Shown: piece after piece, positions 27,061 through 37,266 of the stretch
How positions within the stretch are numbered: position 1 is the first letter of the stretch
Layout: every line of letters begins with the position of its first letter
NCBI RefSeq assembly: GCF_023015985.1
Contig: NZ_JALKAO010000002.1
Location: forward strand, 620,001 to 684,000
Reading direction: 5' to 3'
Length of the DNA: 64,000 nt
DNA from: Marivita sp. S6314
Lineage (GTDB): Bacteria > Pseudomonadota > Alphaproteobacteria > Rhodobacterales > Rhodobacteraceae
Notes under the pieces: generated by a model
What the model was told of the DNA's origin: nothing
Seen by the model: the letters and a program-made list of their open reading frames with translations, nothing else
Databases searched by the model: none
Position numbers and translations under genes: made by a program

Positions 27061-27476
27061 ACTCTGTGATCCTCAGGGCCGGAACCTCCTACCTTGCCGG
27101 GCTTTTGCTTGTCTTCTCGGTCTACATGATGCTGCGCGGTCATAACGAACCCGGTGGCGGGTTCATCGGCGGGCTGACGGGGGCCACAGGCTTTGTGCTC
27201 TATGCCATCGGCTGCAGCGTTGGAGAGGCCCGCAAAGCGCTGCGTGTGCTGCCACAGACCATCGCTGTCTGGGGTCTGGGCATCGCCCTTGCCGCCGGAT
27301 TGTTCGCCGCGGTGTTCGGAGACGCGCTGTTTACCGGACAATGGCTGTTCATCGGGGCAACCGAAGACGACAAGGGCCTGCCCTTGTCGTCGGTTCTGGT
27401 CTTCGACATCGGTGTGTATCTCGTGGTGTTCGGGTCCGTCCTCACGCTTGTCTTTGCGATGGAGGAGGAAATCTGA
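27057..27476 (+). CDS. mrpB: Mrp antiporter subunit B
   Basis: The 139-residue protein ([20 protein letters not shown]) has four membrane helices and the MrpB signature [20 protein letters not shown]. Its ATG overlaps the mrpA stop (ATGA) and it overlaps mrpC by one base. Confidence 0.94.
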   Translation: MNSVILRAGTSYLAGLLLVFSVYMMLRGHNEPGGGFIGGLTGATGFVLYAIGCSVGEARKALRVLPQTIAVWGLGIALAAGLFAAVFGDALFTGQWLFIGATEDDKGLPLSSVLVFDIGVYLVVFGSVLTLVFAMEEEI

Positions 27477-27835
27477 TGGAGGTTCTTTTCGCCATAACCA
27501 TCGGGGTGCTGGTGGCCGCGTCAGTTTATCTGATGCTGTCCAACCATCTCCTGCGCTTTATCTTCGGGCTGGTCCTGATTTCGAACGCCGCGAACCTGAC
27601 GATCTTTGTTGCGGGCCGTCTGACCGATGGTGCACCGCCGCTGATCCCGGTAGGGGCCGATGCTCCGGTCATCGCGGCCAACGCGCTGCCACAGGCGCTT
27701 GTGCTGACCGCCATCGTGATTGGCTTTGGTCTCTTCGCCTTTGCGATTGTCCTCGTCTTCCGCGCGTGGACCTCGCTCAATTCCCTGACACCCGACGAGA
27801 TGCGTCTCGCCGAACCTGAAGAGACGCCTAAGTGA
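27476..27835 (+). CDS. mrpC: Mrp antiporter subunit C
   Basis: The 119-residue NuoK-like protein has three helices (EVLFAITIGVLVAASVYLML, FIFGLVLISNAANLTIFVAG, ALVLTAIVIGFGLFAFAIVL). The start is the ATG at 27476 sharing a base with the mrpB stop; further upstream the frame runs within mrpB. Confidence 0.94.
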   Translation: MEVLFAITIGVLVAASVYLMLSNHLLRFIFGLVLISNAANLTIFVAGRLTDGAPPLIPVGADAPVIAANALPQALVLTAIVIGFGLFAFAIVLVFRAWTSLNSLTPDEMRLAEPEETPK

Positions 27836-29328
27836 GCTGGCTTCTAGCACTTCCCATCGCGATCCCGTTCCTGACTGCGGTCGCGGCCTTTCTGACGCGC
27901 AACATGCCAGTGGGGCGGTGGATTTCGATCATCGGCTCCGCCATTCTGCTGTGTGCGTCGATTGTCCTGATGAACACCGTCCTGCGAGACGGGGTCGTGG
28001 CAGGCCAGATGGGCGGCTGGGCGGCACCATTCGGTATCACGCTGGTTGCCGATCTGCTGTCTGCGGTCATGGTCCTGATCACCGCCATCGTGGCGGTTGC
28101 CGTATCCATCTATGCGCTGGCCGATGTCGACGAAAAGATGGAGCGCCTCGGCTACCACGCACTGTTCAACATGCTGATCGCCGGTGTGGTCGGTGCGTTT
28201 GTGACAGGCGATCTGTTCAACCTCTACGTCTGGTTCGAAGTTATGCTGATCGCGTCCTTCGGCCTTCTGGTGCTCGGCGGGCGGCCCGAGCAGATCGACG
28301 GTGGCGTGAAATACGTGGCGCTGAACCTCATCTCCACCATCATGTTCCTGACCGGCATCGGCCTGCTCTATGGCATGACCGGGACGCTCAACATGGCGGA
28401 CCTGGCGTCGGCCGTCGACACTGCGGATCAGCGGTTGCTGACCATTGTCGCGGTGCTGTTCATGATCGCCTTCGGGGTCAAGGCGGCGGTGTTCCCGCTC
28501 TTCTTCTGGCTTCCGGCGTCTTACCACACCCCCGCGTTTTCGGTCTCTGCGGTGTTTGCCGGTTTGTTGACCAAGGTAGGGGTCTATGCGCTCATTCGGA
28601 TGTTCACGCTGGTGTTCGACCACGACACTGCCTTCACCCATACGATCCTGCTGTGGGTGGCCGTGCTGACGATGGTGGTTGGCGTTCTGGGCGCCGCCGC
28701 GCAAAGCGATATGCGCAAGATCCTGTCATTCCACATCGTCAGCCAGATCGGATACATGATCCTCGGCTTGGCCCTGCTGACCCCCTTGGCGCTGGTCGGC
28801 GCGGTGTTCTACCTGGTGCACCACATCGTGGTCAAAGCAAACCTGTTCCTGATCGCGGGGGTCGCACAGCGGATTGCTGGCGGAACCGAGCTGGGGCGCA
28901 TTGGCGGGCTTTATAAATCCGCACCTCTGCTTGCCATCCTGTTCGTGGTGCCCGCATTTTCGCTGGCCGGCTTCCCGCCTTTGTCCGGCTTCTGGGCAAA
29001 GTTCCTTCTGGTCAAGGCGGCGCTGGATGTTCAGGCGTGGTTCATCGCTTTTGTCGCCCTCGCCGTTGGCTTGCTGACGATCTATTCGATGACCAAGATC
29101 TGGGCTCAAGCGTTTTGGGAACCACATCCGGACGGGATCGAACCAAAGCTGTCGCGCTTGTCGACCCGCGACCGCGCGGCGTTCCTGATCCCGATTGCGG
29201 GACTTGCCATGCTGACGGTGATCATTGGCACCATGCCAGAAGCCTTTGTGCAGTTTGCCGAACGCTCTGCCGCCCAGTTGCTTGATCCAACCGCTTACAT
29301 CACCGCCGTGCTGGGAGACCCGTCATGA
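27832..29328 (+). CDS. mrpD: Mrp antiporter subunit D
   Basis: The 498-residue NuoN/M-like protein starts at GTG 27832, overlapping mrpC by 4 bases. Key segments are LYVWFEVMLIASFGLLVLGG, FGVKAAVFPLFFWLPASYHT and AAQSDMRKILSFHIVSQIGY, which contain the conserved glutamate and lysines of proton-pumping antiporter subunits. Confidence 0.95.
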   Translation: MSWLLALPIAIPFLTAVAAFLTRNMPVGRWISIIGSAILLCASIVLMNTVLRDGVVAGQMGGWAAPFGITLVADLLSAVMVLITAIVAVAVSIYALADVDEKMERLGYHALFNMLIAGVVGAFVTGDLFNLYVWFEVMLIASFGLLVLGGRPEQIDGGVKYVALNLISTIMFLTGIGLLYGMTGTLNMADLASAVDTADQRLLTIVAVLFMIAFGVKAAVFPLFFWLPASYHTPAFSVSAVFAGLLTKVGVYALIRMFTLVFDHDTAFTHTILLWVAVLTMVVGVLGAAAQSDMRKILSFHIVSQIGYMILGLALLTPLALVGAVFYLVHHIVVKANLFLIAGVAQRIAGGTELGRIGGLYKSAPLLAILFVVPAFSLAGFPPLSGFWAKFLLVKAALDVQAWFIAFVALAVGLLTIYSMTKIWAQAFWEPHPDGIEPKLSRLSTRDRAAFLIPIAGLAMLTVIIGTMPEAFVQFAERSAAQLLDPTAYITAVLGDPS

Positions 29329-29804
29329 ACGCGTTTGGACTGAACCTTGTTCTGGCGATCTGCTGGGTGGCCTTTACCGGCACCGTATCGCTCAGCGCGC
29401 TGATCGTCGGCTTCATCATCGGCTATTTCGCGCTGTGGATGATCCAACCCCTGATCGGCAACAGCACCTATTTCAAACGGGTTACGGCGTGGATCAAGCT
29501 GATCATCATGTTCCACTACGAACTGATCGTTTCAAGCCTTGCAGTGGCGATGGACGTGCTGACGCCAAAACACCGGTCAAACCCCGCGATCATCGAGATG
29601 CCGCTGGATGTCAAAACCGACACCGGTATTTTGCTGGTGACCAACCTGATCTCGCTCACGCCCGGGACGCTCAGCATTGATGTCAGCGAAGACCGCAAGA
29701 CACTGATCGTTCATGCAATGTTTGCAGATGACAAGGACGCGCTGGTGGCCAGCATGAAAAACGGCATGGAGCGCTGGGTGATTGACGCTGTGGAGGGCGC
29801 ATAA
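29325..29804 (+). CDS. mrpE: Mrp antiporter subunit E
   Basis: The 159-residue protein has two or three N-terminal helices and a soluble C-terminal domain with NLISLTPGTLSIDVSEDRKT, the MrpE signature. The start overlaps mrpD by 4 bases. Confidence 0.93.
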   Translation: MNAFGLNLVLAICWVAFTGTVSLSALIVGFIIGYFALWMIQPLIGNSTYFKRVTAWIKLIIMFHYELIVSSLAVAMDVLTPKHRSNPAIIEMPLDVKTDTGILLVTNLISLTPGTLSIDVSEDRKTLIVHAMFADDKDALVASMKNGMERWVIDAVEGA

Positions 29805-30103
29805 TGGATGGGTTTCTGGAACTGAGCCTTGAGATCGGCTTTATGTGCGTCGTCGCGTCGGTCGTTCTTGCCTTTATCCGCATGGTCAAGGGGCCAAGCC
29901 TTCAGGACAGGGTGGTGGCGCTGGATTTCATGACGGTTGCGATTGTCGCCTTCTGCGGTCTGGCGGCCGTGCGCTATGACACGGCTGCGTTTCTGGACGT
30001 CGCGCTGGTGCTGGCGCTGGTCGGCTTTCTGGCCACGGTCGCGCTGGCGCGCTTCGCCGAACGCAACACGTTCCGCAATCAAGAGGAGAACCGCAATGAG
30101 TGA
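29804..30103 (+). CDS. mrpF: Mrp antiporter subunit F
   Basis: The 99-residue protein has three membrane helices and the MrpF motif RMVKGPSLQDRVVALDFMT. It shares one base with the mrpE stop and overlaps mrpG by 8 bases. Confidence 0.93.
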   Translation: MDGFLELSLEIGFMCVVASVVLAFIRMVKGPSLQDRVVALDFMTVAIVAFCGLAAVRYDTAAFLDVALVLALVGFLATVALARFAERNTFRNQEENRNE

Positions 30104-30455
30104 GACGATTGCAGGCATCCTGATCATTCTTGGCGGCGTCTTTGCTGTCATCGGCGCGCTTGGCCTTGTGCGGATGCCGGATGTCCTGATCCGCATGCAC
30201 GCCTCGACCAAGATCGGAACCCTGTCGACAGGGCTGATCCTTGCCGGGTGTGCGGTCGTGTTCGGCACATCCGACATCATCATCCGCGTCATCGCGATTG
30301 TGCTGTTTATCCTGCTCACCGCCCCCATTGGCGCGCATATGATGGGACGGTCGGTTCTAGCAACGGGTGTCCCGCTTTGGAAAAACGAAGACATCCCCGC
30401 GTCCAAAATCAACAGCCTGATGCACGATACGCCGGGAACCGACAAAACCGGTTAG
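30096..30455 (+). CDS. mrpG: Mrp antiporter subunit G
   Basis: The 119-residue protein has three helices and the MrpG motif ALGLVRMPDVLIRMHASTKI. The ATG at 30096 follows AAGAGGAGAACCG. It is the last gene of the operon and is followed by a strong terminator. Confidence 0.94.
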   Translation: MSETIAGILIILGGVFAVIGALGLVRMPDVLIRMHASTKIGTLSTGLILAGCAVVFGTSDIIIRVIAIVLFILLTAPIGAHMMGRSVLATGVPLWKNEDIPASKINSLMHDTPGTDKTG

Positions 30456-30459
30456 GCAC

Positions 30460-30489
30460 AAAAAAGGCCGCTTTGACGCGGCCTTTTTT
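30460..30489. terminator. Bidirectional Rho-independent terminator
   Basis: Arms AAAAAAGGCCGC (30460-30471) and GCGGCCTTTTTT (30478-30489) form a 12-bp stem with a 6-base loop. A and T runs on each side make it work for both mrpG (+) and HU (-). Confidence 0.93.
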
Positions 30490-30510
30490 CTTCGCAGATG
30501 AAAACGGGAA

Positions 30511-30798
30511 TTAGCCGTTCACGCTGTCCTTGAGAGCTTTCGCAATGGTCATCTTGACCACCTTGTCCGCTTCCTTCTTGAACTGTTCACCTGTCGCCGG
30601 GTTGCGCACCATACGCTCTGGACGCTCGCGGCAGTAGATCTTGCCAACGCCGGGAAGGGTCACGGCACCGCCGCCAGACACTTCCTTGGTGATGATGCCT
30701 GTGATGGCATCCAGCGCCGCGCTTGCGGATTTCTTGTCGCTGCCCATTTCTTCGGCCAAAGCGGCCACAAGCTGGGTCTTAGTCATTGGTTTCGCCAT
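30511..30798 (-). CDS. HU-family DNA-binding protein
   Basis: The 95-residue protein (MTKTQLVAALAEEMGSDKKS) has the HU fold with the long beta arms and a GVGKIYCRERPERMVRNPAT core (the usual sequence is GFGxFxxxxRxxRxGRNPxT). It bends and compacts DNA. The ATG at 30798 has AAGGAGACC upstream; a second ATG 4 codons later is possible. It differs from the canonical HU arm in having CRERPERMV and lacks the usual GR before NP. About 184 bases without a gene precede it. Confidence 0.9.
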   Translation of the reverse strand: MAKPMTKTQLVAALAEEMGSDKKSASAALDAITGIITKEVSGGGAVTLPGVGKIYCRERPERMVRNPATGEQFKKEADKVVKMTIAKALKDSVNG

Positions 30799-30982
30799 TT
30801 CGTGGTCTCCTTCACTGCCCGATGTAGGGCCTCACCGCCAAAAACTAACCGTATATTGGTAGGTAACACAACGGCTGGTAGCATAAAAACAAGGGATTTC
30901 GGCTATTTTTAGCCCTTATCCACAGGATTCAAGGAGTGACGCTAGGGAAAGGGGCGCTGCGATTGGCCAAAACAAGAATCGG

Positions 30983-32467
30983 TCAGAGGAACGCCGTCTC
31001 TTCAAAACTGCGCAATTTCCGGCTGTGGATGCGTTCCAGCGGCATCTCTCGCAGCTGTTCCATCGCGTGAATGCCAATCATCAGGTGCCGCGCGACCTGC
31101 GTTTTGTAGAAATCCGACGCCATTCCGGGCAGCTTCAGTTCGCCGTGCAAGGGCTTGTCACTGACGCACAGCAGGGTGCCATAAGGCACCCGGAAGCGAA
31201 ATCCGTTGGCCGCAATGGTCGCGCTTTCCATGTCGAGCGCGATCGCCCGGCTTTGGCTCAGCCGTTGCACCGGTCCGTGCTGGTCTCGCAATTCCCAGTT
31301 TCGGTTGTCGACGCTGGCCACCGTGCCCGTTCGCATGATCCGCTTGAGATCATAGCCCTCAAGCTGCGTTTCGGCGGCAACCGCCCGCTCCAGCGCGATC
31401 TGGATTTCCGCCAGCGCGGGGATCGGCACCCAGACCGGCAGGTCGTCATCCAGCACCCGGTCTTCGCGCAGATACGCATGCGCCAGCACGAAATCGCCAA
31501 GGCTTTGCGAATTGCGCAGCCCGGCGCAATGGCCCACCATCAGCCATGCATGGGGACGCAGGACAGCGATGTGATCCGTGGCCGTTTTCGCGTTCGACGG
31601 ACCAACGCCGATATTGACCAGCGTGATCCCTGCGCCGCCGTCCCGTTTCAGGTGATAGGTCGGCATTTGCGGCATTTTTTCGGTTGCGGGAATGGGTGTG
31701 TTGGGATCGGTGATCTCGACATTCCCGGTGCTGACAAAAGCCGTGTAACCGCTGTCCGGATCAGCCAGCTGTGCCCGCGCATAGGCTTCAAACTCGGCGA
31801 CATAGAACTGGTAGTTGGTGAAAAGAACGTGGTTCTGGAAATGCTCCGGGTCGGTTGCCGTATAATGCGCCAGACGCGCCAGCGAATAATCAATCCGTTG
31901 CGCTGTGAATGGTGCAAGCGGTTCCGCTCCGTCCAAAGTAGGCTTTGCAACGCCGTTGACGATGTCGTCGTTTGTCGTGGCCAGATCGGGCACATCGAAC
32001 ACATCGCGCAGGATAAAGTCCGCCGCACCGTCCTGCGGCACATTAACAGACGCCTCATTGGCCACTGCAAAGTGCACCGGCATGGGCGTGTCGGACACTT
32101 GGATTTCCACCGGCACGCCATGGTTTTCGATCAAAAGGCCGATCTGCTGCTCCAGATAGCAGCGAAACAAATCCGGGCGCGTGATGGTGGCCGCATGTGT
32201 TCCGGGTTGCGACACGTGCCCAAAGCTCAGGCGGCTGTCGACCTGCGCAAAGGTGGTCGTGGTGATCCGCACCTCGGGATAATACGCCCGGTACCGCACG
32301 CCGGGATGCCCCTGTTCCATTGCGGTCTGGAAGGTGCTGCTCAGAAAATCCGTCGCAAGGCGGTATAGGTCGCACAACCGATCCACCGCCTGTTTTGCAT
32401 CATCAAACCGCTCTGGTGTCGGGGCCTCGGGACTGTGAATTTCCAGATTGATTGAACGGTCCTGCAT
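30983..32467 (-). CDS. amn: AMP nucleosidase
   Basis: The 494-residue protein matches the two-domain Amn enzyme: an N-terminal regulatory half and a C-terminal nucleoside-phosphorylase-like domain with GGAGITLVNIGVGPSNAKTA, HAWLMVGHCAGLRNSQSLGD and ALDMESATIAANGFRF, the last containing the catalytic-type aspartate/glutamate segment. It hydrolyses AMP to adenine and ribose-5-phosphate and is a purine-balance enzyme. It is the only minus-strand gene in this stretch besides HU. Confidence 0.95.
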   Translation of the reverse strand: MQDRSINLEIHSPEAPTPERFDDAKQAVDRLCDLYRLATDFLSSTFQTAMEQGHPGVRYRAYYPEVRITTTTFAQVDSRLSFGHVSQPGTHAATITRPDLFRCYLEQQIGLLIENHGVPVEIQVSDTPMPVHFAVANEASVNVPQDGAADFILRDVFDVPDLATTNDDIVNGVAKPTLDGAEPLAPFTAQRIDYSLARLAHYTATDPEHFQNHVLFTNYQFYVAEFEAYARAQLADPDSGYTAFVSTGNVEITDPNTPIPATEKMPQMPTYHLKRDGGAGITLVNIGVGPSNAKTATDHIAVLRPHAWLMVGHCAGLRNSQSLGDFVLAHAYLREDRVLDDDLPVWVPIPALAEIQIALERAVAAETQLEGYDLKRIMRTGTVASVDNRNWELRDQHGPVQRLSQSRAIALDMESATIAANGFRFRVPYGTLLCVSDKPLHGELKLPGMASDFYKTQVARHLMIGIHAMEQLREMPLERIHSRKLRSFEETAFL

Positions 32468-32566
32468 GCGCTGCCTTTCTAGGTCTTTGCGTGTTATCGC
32501 GGCAGGTTGACAGGTCCATGGCCGGGGATCAAGCTGCGTAGAACGGCGGGGGGCATAAGAGCGCTG

Positions 32567-32986
32567 ATGGATTACGAAACGGTATCGGCAGAGGCGTTTG
32601 GCGCAAGCCTGCGGGGCATCGGGCTTAACATCCTGACCCGCGATGTGCAGGCCATGTCAGGCCGCTTGGTGCAGGTCTTTGGCATGACGGCCCACCGGGT
32701 GTCAGCCGATTTCGCAATCATGCGCTACGGGGCCGAGGTGTTCCAATTGCATTCCGACGGCACCTATGGGGCAAATCCGCTGCTTGGGCTCTTGCCCGAA
32801 AACCCGCCTCGCGGGGCGGGTGTGGAAATCCGGCTTTACGACACGGATCCCGACGAGGCTTTTGACAAAGCCGACGCTGCGGGTTTCACAGTCCTGCAGC
32901 CCCCAACGGACAAGCCGCATGGCCTGCGGGAATGCTATCTGTTGTGCCCCGATGGCTATGCCTGGGTGCCGTCTCGCCCGCTTTGA
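32567..32986 (+). CDS. VOC/glyoxalase-fold protein
   Basis: The 139-residue protein (MDYETVSAEAFGASLRGIGL) has one vicinal-oxygen-chelate fold: GLNILTRDVQAMSGRLVQVF, ADFAIMRYGAEVFQLHSDGT, and a C-terminal ECYLLCPDGYAWVPSRP. Metal-binding His/Glu are not in the canonical glyoxalase I places, so the activity is open. The ATG at 32567 is followed by an immediate fold start. It is 27 bases upstream of the aldolase gene. Confidence 0.6.
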   Translation: MDYETVSAEAFGASLRGIGLNILTRDVQAMSGRLVQVFGMTAHRVSADFAIMRYGAEVFQLHSDGTYGANPLLGLLPENPPRGAGVEIRLYDTDPDEAFDKADAAGFTVLQPPTDKPHGLRECYLLCPDGYAWVPSRPL

Positions 32987-33013
32987 CAAGCGTATTCGCT
33001 AAGGAGTTCACCG

Positions 33014-33769
33014 ATGACTGTTGCCCAATTCGCCCCCAATATGGACCACTGGACAGAGCGGGTGGACATGGCCGCCGCTTTTCGCTGGACCGCACGGCTG
33101 AACATGCACGAAGGCGTGGCCAACCATTTCAGCCTGTCGATCAACGACGACGGCACCAAGTTCCTGATGAACCCGAACCAGATGCACTTTTCACGGATCA
33201 AGGCCAGCGATCTGATCGTTGTGGATGCCAATGATCCCGAAACGCTTGAAGGGCCCAATGCGCCCGATCCCACAGCATGGGGCCTGCATGGCGGCCTGCA
33301 CCGGCACTGCCCGCATGCCCGCTGCGCGATGCATGTGCATTCCATCCATGCCACCGTGCTGGCCTGCCTGGAGGACCCCCGCCTGCCGCCCATCGACCAG
33401 AACTGTGCCACCTTCTTCAACCGTTATGTCATCGACAGCCATTACGGCGGCCTGGCCTTCGAAGACGAGGGCGAACGCTGCGCGCAATTGCTGACCGATC
33501 CTAAGCAGAAAGTCATGATCATGGGCAACCACGGTGTGATGGTGATCGGGGACAGCGTCGCTGACACGTTCAATCGCCTGTATTATTTCGAACGCGCGGC
33601 CGAGACCTATATCCGCGCGCTGCAAACCGGACTGCCGCTCAAGGTGTTGTCGGACGAGATCGCGGAAAAAACGGCGCAAGAGCTTGAAACCTATCCGGAG
33701 CAGGATCTGCGACACCTGGCGGAACTGAAATGCATCCTGGATGACGAAGGGTCTGACTACGCGGCGTGA
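33014..33769 (+). CDS. Class II aldolase/adducin family protein
   Basis: The 251-residue protein has the class II aldolase fold with the metal motif HVHSIH and a downstream GNHGVMVIGDSV, in which histidine is the third ligand. Typical segments are RLNMHEGVANHFSLS and QMHFSRIKASDLIVVDAND. Members cleave sugar phosphates or act as epimerases; the substrate is unclear. It probably shares an operon with the VOC gene (27-base spacing). Confidence 0.85.
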   Translation: MTVAQFAPNMDHWTERVDMAAAFRWTARLNMHEGVANHFSLSINDDGTKFLMNPNQMHFSRIKASDLIVVDANDPETLEGPNAPDPTAWGLHGGLHRHCPHARCAMHVHSIHATVLACLEDPRLPPIDQNCATFFNRYVIDSHYGGLAFEDEGERCAQLLTDPKQKVMIMGNHGVMVIGDSVADTFNRLYYFERAAETYIRALQTGLPLKVLSDEIAEKTAQELETYPEQDLRHLAELKCILDDEGSDYAA

Positions 33770-33830
33770 TCCGGTTTCGGGGATGGGAAAGCGGCTTGTA
33801 TTTTCCGTGTATCTCCCCACCTTCTGAGCC

Positions 33831-34694
33831 ATGGAAAACACTCTCCTTTCGCTGGGCCACGGATACAGCGCGGCCTATCTCGCAAAACGACTTGTTCCGA
33901 AGGGATGGCGCATCGCTGGCACCACGCGCGACCCCGACAAGTTCGACAGGCTACGCGCTCAAGGCATCACGCCGATCCTATGGGACCGCAACGCGATCCT
34001 GCCGTGGCTGGAGCATGCAAGCCACGTTCTGATCTCTGCTGGACCCGACGAAACCGGCGATCCAACGCTGGCCCTGATCGGATCCGATGTTGCCGCGCAG
34101 GCCGCGCGACTGGATTGGGTGGGGTATCTGTCCACAACTGGCGTCTACGGCGATGTCCAGGGCGCTTGGGTGGATGAAACCTCACCTTTGACGCCAGCCA
34201 CCGAACGCGGACGCCGTCGCGTTGCGGCAGAGGCGGCTTGGTCAGATATTCCCGATCTGCCGCTTCATATCTTCCGGCTTGCCGGGATATACGGACCCGG
34301 TCGCGGGCCATTTTCAAAGGTCAGAAACGGCACCGCCCGGCGTATCATCAAGGAAGGTCAGGTCTTTAGCCGCACCCATGTCGAGGACATCGCACAGGTG
34401 CTTGAGGCCTCCATGACCCATCCCGCGCCAGGAACGGTCTATAACGTCTGCGACAATGACCCGGCGCCGCCACAGGACGTTATCGAATACGCGGCACATT
34501 TGCTTGGCGTCAATCCGCCACCGGAAATTCCGTACGAAGAGGCAGAGTTCACCCCCATGGCCCGCAGTTTCTATGCCGAAAGCAAACGCGTTCGAAACGA
34601 TCGGATCAAGCAGGATCTGGGGGTCGAACTGAAGTACCCGGACTACAAGCAGGGGCTTGCCGCCGTTCTTGCCGCGGAAGGCTCGCCGGCGTGA
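33831..34694 (+). CDS. NAD(P)-binding epimerase-like protein (YeeZ type)
   Basis: The 287-residue extended-SDR protein has an N-terminal LSLGHGYSAAYLAKRL nucleotide loop (GxGxSAxxLA), the YLSTTGVYGDVQG segment and FRLAGIYGPGR, as in the YeeZ/YbjS family. It lacks a clean YxxxK, and the physiological role is unknown. Its stop overlaps the GTG of exoD by 4 bases. Confidence 0.85.
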   Translation: MENTLLSLGHGYSAAYLAKRLVPKGWRIAGTTRDPDKFDRLRAQGITPILWDRNAILPWLEHASHVLISAGPDETGDPTLALIGSDVAAQAARLDWVGYLSTTGVYGDVQGAWVDETSPLTPATERGRRRVAAEAAWSDIPDLPLHIFRLAGIYGPGRGPFSKVRNGTARRIIKEGQVFSRTHVEDIAQVLEASMTHPAPGTVYNVCDNDPAPPQDVIEYAAHLLGVNPPPEIPYEEAEFTPMARSFYAESKRVRNDRIKQDLGVELKYPDYKQGLAAVLAAEGSPA

Positions 34695-35323
34695 CCACCG
34701 AGGCAGACGCGCCAAGGACGTTAAGCGCGGTGCTGGACGTTCTGGACCCCGAGCATGCAGACACCGGGGTGCGGGATGTGGAGAACGATCCGGCCCTGTC
34801 GCTCAGTTTTCAGGAGATGCTGAACCGCGTCGGACCACGGTCTTTCGGGGCCATCCTGCTGGTCCCCTCTTTGATCCTTGTCTCACCGCTGTCGATCATC
34901 CCTTTCATGCCGACCTTCGGCGGGCTGATCATCCTGACGATTGCCACACAGGCGTTTTTCGGACGTCGGCATATCTGGCTGCCGCAGTTTCTGGCCAAGC
35001 GCACCTTGCGCCCGGAACAGTTGCAGCGCGCGGTGGGCTACCTGCGCAAACCGGCGGCTTGGCTTGACCGGCACAGTCGCAATCGGTTGATCCTTTTGAC
35101 AGCCCCCCCGTTCGACAGGATCGCCCTGCTGGCGGTAATGACGGTCGCCGCGACATGGCCGTTTCTGGAAATCGTGCCGATGTTCACCTCCATCAGCGCC
35201 GGGGGTGTCGCGCTTGTCGCCTTTGCGCTGATGGTGCGCGATGGATTTGTCCTGATTGCCGGCTACAGCGTGCTGGCCGGCACATTGGTCTTCGTGCTGC
35301 GGCTGATCACGGGCCTGTTCTAG
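34691..35323 (+). CDS. exoD: ExoD-like membrane protein
   Basis: The 210-residue protein has four to five helices with the ExoD hallmark [20 protein letters not shown] and [20 protein letters not shown]. ExoD of rhizobia affects exopolysaccharide and alkali tolerance. The start is GTG 34691, overlapping the epimerase stop. It converges on dxs; their stop codons overlap by 4 bases (35320-35323). Confidence 0.85.
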   Translation: MTTEADAPRTLSAVLDVLDPEHADTGVRDVENDPALSLSFQEMLNRVGPRSFGAILLVPSLILVSPLSIIPFMPTFGGLIILTIATQAFFGRRHIWLPQFLAKRTLRPEQLQRAVGYLRKPAAWLDRHSRNRLILLTAPPFDRIALLAVMTVAATWPFLEIVPMFTSISAGGVALVAFALMVRDGFVLIAGYSVLAGTLVFVLRLITGLF

Positions 35324-37245
35324 GCCCGCTTGCCCATCGTCGCCACACCCATGACCTCCAGCACTTTTGCCTCGATATGTTCGGCATTCAGCTGCGCGAC
35401 ACTATACATCGCCGCCGGGCTGGCCTGATCAATAAAGATATCCGGCAACACCATGGAGCGGAATTTCAGACCGTCATCAAAGACCGCTTCATCCGACAAA
35501 AGCTGCGCCACATGGCTGCCAAACCCGCCAACAGCGCCTTCTTCGATGGTGATCAGCGCCTCGTGCTCTGCCGCCAGTTTCAGGATCAAATCCCGATCCA
35601 GCGGTTTGGCAAAGCGCGCATCCGCAACCGTTGGAGTGATCCCCCTGGCCTGCAACGCCTCACATGCGGTCAGCACTTCACCAAGCCGCGTTCCAAACGA
35701 CAGAATCGCCACCTGTTGGCCGTCGCGGATCATCCGACCCTTGCCGATCTCAAGCACCCGGCCACGGTCGGGCATCTCAACCCCCTGCCCTTCGCCGCGC
35801 GGATAACGGAATGCGATGGGGCCATCATTATGCGCCACGGCGGTTGCAACCATGTGTTTCAGTTCGGCCTCATCCGCTGCCGCCATGACGACAAAACCGG
35901 GCAGGTTGGCAAGATAGCCGATATCAAAGCTGCCCGCATGGGTCGCCCCGTCCGCCCCGACAAGACCGGCCCGGTCGATGGCAAAGCGCACCGGCAACCG
36001 CTGAATTGCCACGTCATGCACAACCTGATCATAACCGCGCTGCAGAAACGTCGAATACATCGCGCAGAACGGCTTTAGCCCCCCGGCCGCCAATCCGGCA
36101 CAAAACGTCACGCCATGCTGTTCGGCGATACCAACGTCGAACGTCCGCGATGGGTACCGCTCTGCAAACAGATCAAGACCCGTGCCGTCCGGCATCGCCG
36201 CCGTGATCGCGCAAATCATCTGGTCGTCCGCCGCCTCTTCCATCAGCGCCTGTGCGAACACCTTGGTATAGCTTGGCGCGTTGGATGGTGCTTTTTTCTG
36301 TTCGCCGGTCAGAACATCAAATTTCGCCCGCGCATGGCCCCGGTCCGCCGCGTCTTCCGCAGGGGCATAGCCCTTGCCCTTCTTGGTCACCACGTGCAGC
36401 AGAATGGGCCCGTCCGCGCGATCCTTGATCGTCCGCAGGACCGGCAGCAGCTGGTCCAGATCATGCCCGTCGATGGGGCCCACATAGGAAAACCCAAGCG
36501 CTTCGAACAGCGTCCCGCCAATCGCCATTCCCTTGAGCATGTCCTTCGCCCGCTTGGCGCCCTCGCGGAACGGCTCGGGCAGGAAGCTGACCGCACCCTT
36601 GGCGGCATCCTTGAGATCCTGGAACGGCGCACCTGCATAAAGCTGGGTCAGATAGGACGACAGCGCCCCGGTGGGTGCCGCGATGCTCATTTCGTTGTCG
36701 TTGAGGATGACAATCAGGCGTTTTTTCAGGTGCCCGGCATTGTTCATCGCCTCATAGGCCATACCTGCGCTCATCGCGCCATCGCCAATCACTGCAATGG
36801 CATCGCCATGCCCGGTGTCACACGCCCCGCCCAGATCGCGCGCCACGGCAAACCCCAGCGCCGCAGAGATGGATGTTGAGCTATGGGCCGCCCCGAACGG
36901 ATCATACGGAGATTCTGACCGTTTGGTAAAACCGCTCAGACCGTCTTCCTGGCGCAATGTATCCATCCGATTGCGGCGTCCGGTGAGGATCTTGTGCGGA
37001 TAGCACTGGTGCGACACATCCCAGATGATCTTGTCGCGCGGCGCGTCGAAAATCGCGTGCAGCGCAACCGTCAGTTCCACAACGCCAAGACCCGCCCCCA
37101 GATGCCCCCCGGTACGGGACACCGCAGCGATGGTGTCGCGGCGCAGCTCATCGGCCAGCTGTTCCAGCTGCGCATCCGAGAACCGCTTGAGACCAGCGGG
37201 GGATGTGACGGTATCAAGCAGCGGCGTATCTGAATTCAGGGACAT
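35320..37245 (-). CDS. dxs: 1-deoxy-D-xylulose-5-phosphate synthase
   Basis: The 641-residue thiamine diphosphate enzyme shows [18 protein letters not shown], the ThDP motif [18 protein letters not shown] and [15 protein letters not shown]. It condenses pyruvate and glyceraldehyde 3-phosphate, the first step of the MEP isoprenoid pathway. It is 21 bases behind ispA and 900 bases downstream of xseB in the conserved alphaproteobacterial cluster. Confidence 0.98.
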   Translation of the reverse strand: MSLNSDTPLLDTVTSPAGLKRFSDAQLEQLADELRRDTIAAVSRTGGHLGAGLGVVELTVALHAIFDAPRDKIIWDVSHQCYPHKILTGRRNRMDTLRQEDGLSGFTKRSESPYDPFGAAHSSTSISAALGFAVARDLGGACDTGHGDAIAVIGDGAMSAGMAYEAMNNAGHLKKRLIVILNDNEMSIAAPTGALSSYLTQLYAGAPFQDLKDAAKGAVSFLPEPFREGAKRAKDMLKGMAIGGTLFEALGFSYVGPIDGHDLDQLLPVLRTIKDRADGPILLHVVTKKGKGYAPAEDAADRGHARAKFDVLTGEQKKAPSNAPSYTKVFAQALMEEAADDQMICAITAAMPDGTGLDLFAERYPSRTFDVGIAEQHGVTFCAGLAAGGLKPFCAMYSTFLQRGYDQVVHDVAIQRLPVRFAIDRAGLVGADGATHAGSFDIGYLANLPGFVVMAAADEAELKHMVATAVAHNDGPIAFRYPRGEGQGVEMPDRGRVLEIGKGRMIRDGQQVAILSFGTRLGEVLTACEALQARGITPTVADARFAKPLDRDLILKLAAEHEALITIEEGAVGGFGSHVAQLLSDEAVFDDGLKFRSMVLPDIFIDQASPAAMYSVAQLNAEHIEAKVLEVMGVATMGKRA

Positions 37246-37266
37246 GATCCGCGCCTCCGGGTCGCG

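Noticed and set aside
27844-28916. Long open frames on both strands inside mrpD (minus 27844-28704 and plus 27918-28916)
   Set aside because: They overlap the strongly supported mrpD gene and their products are low-complexity Arg/His-rich sequences.
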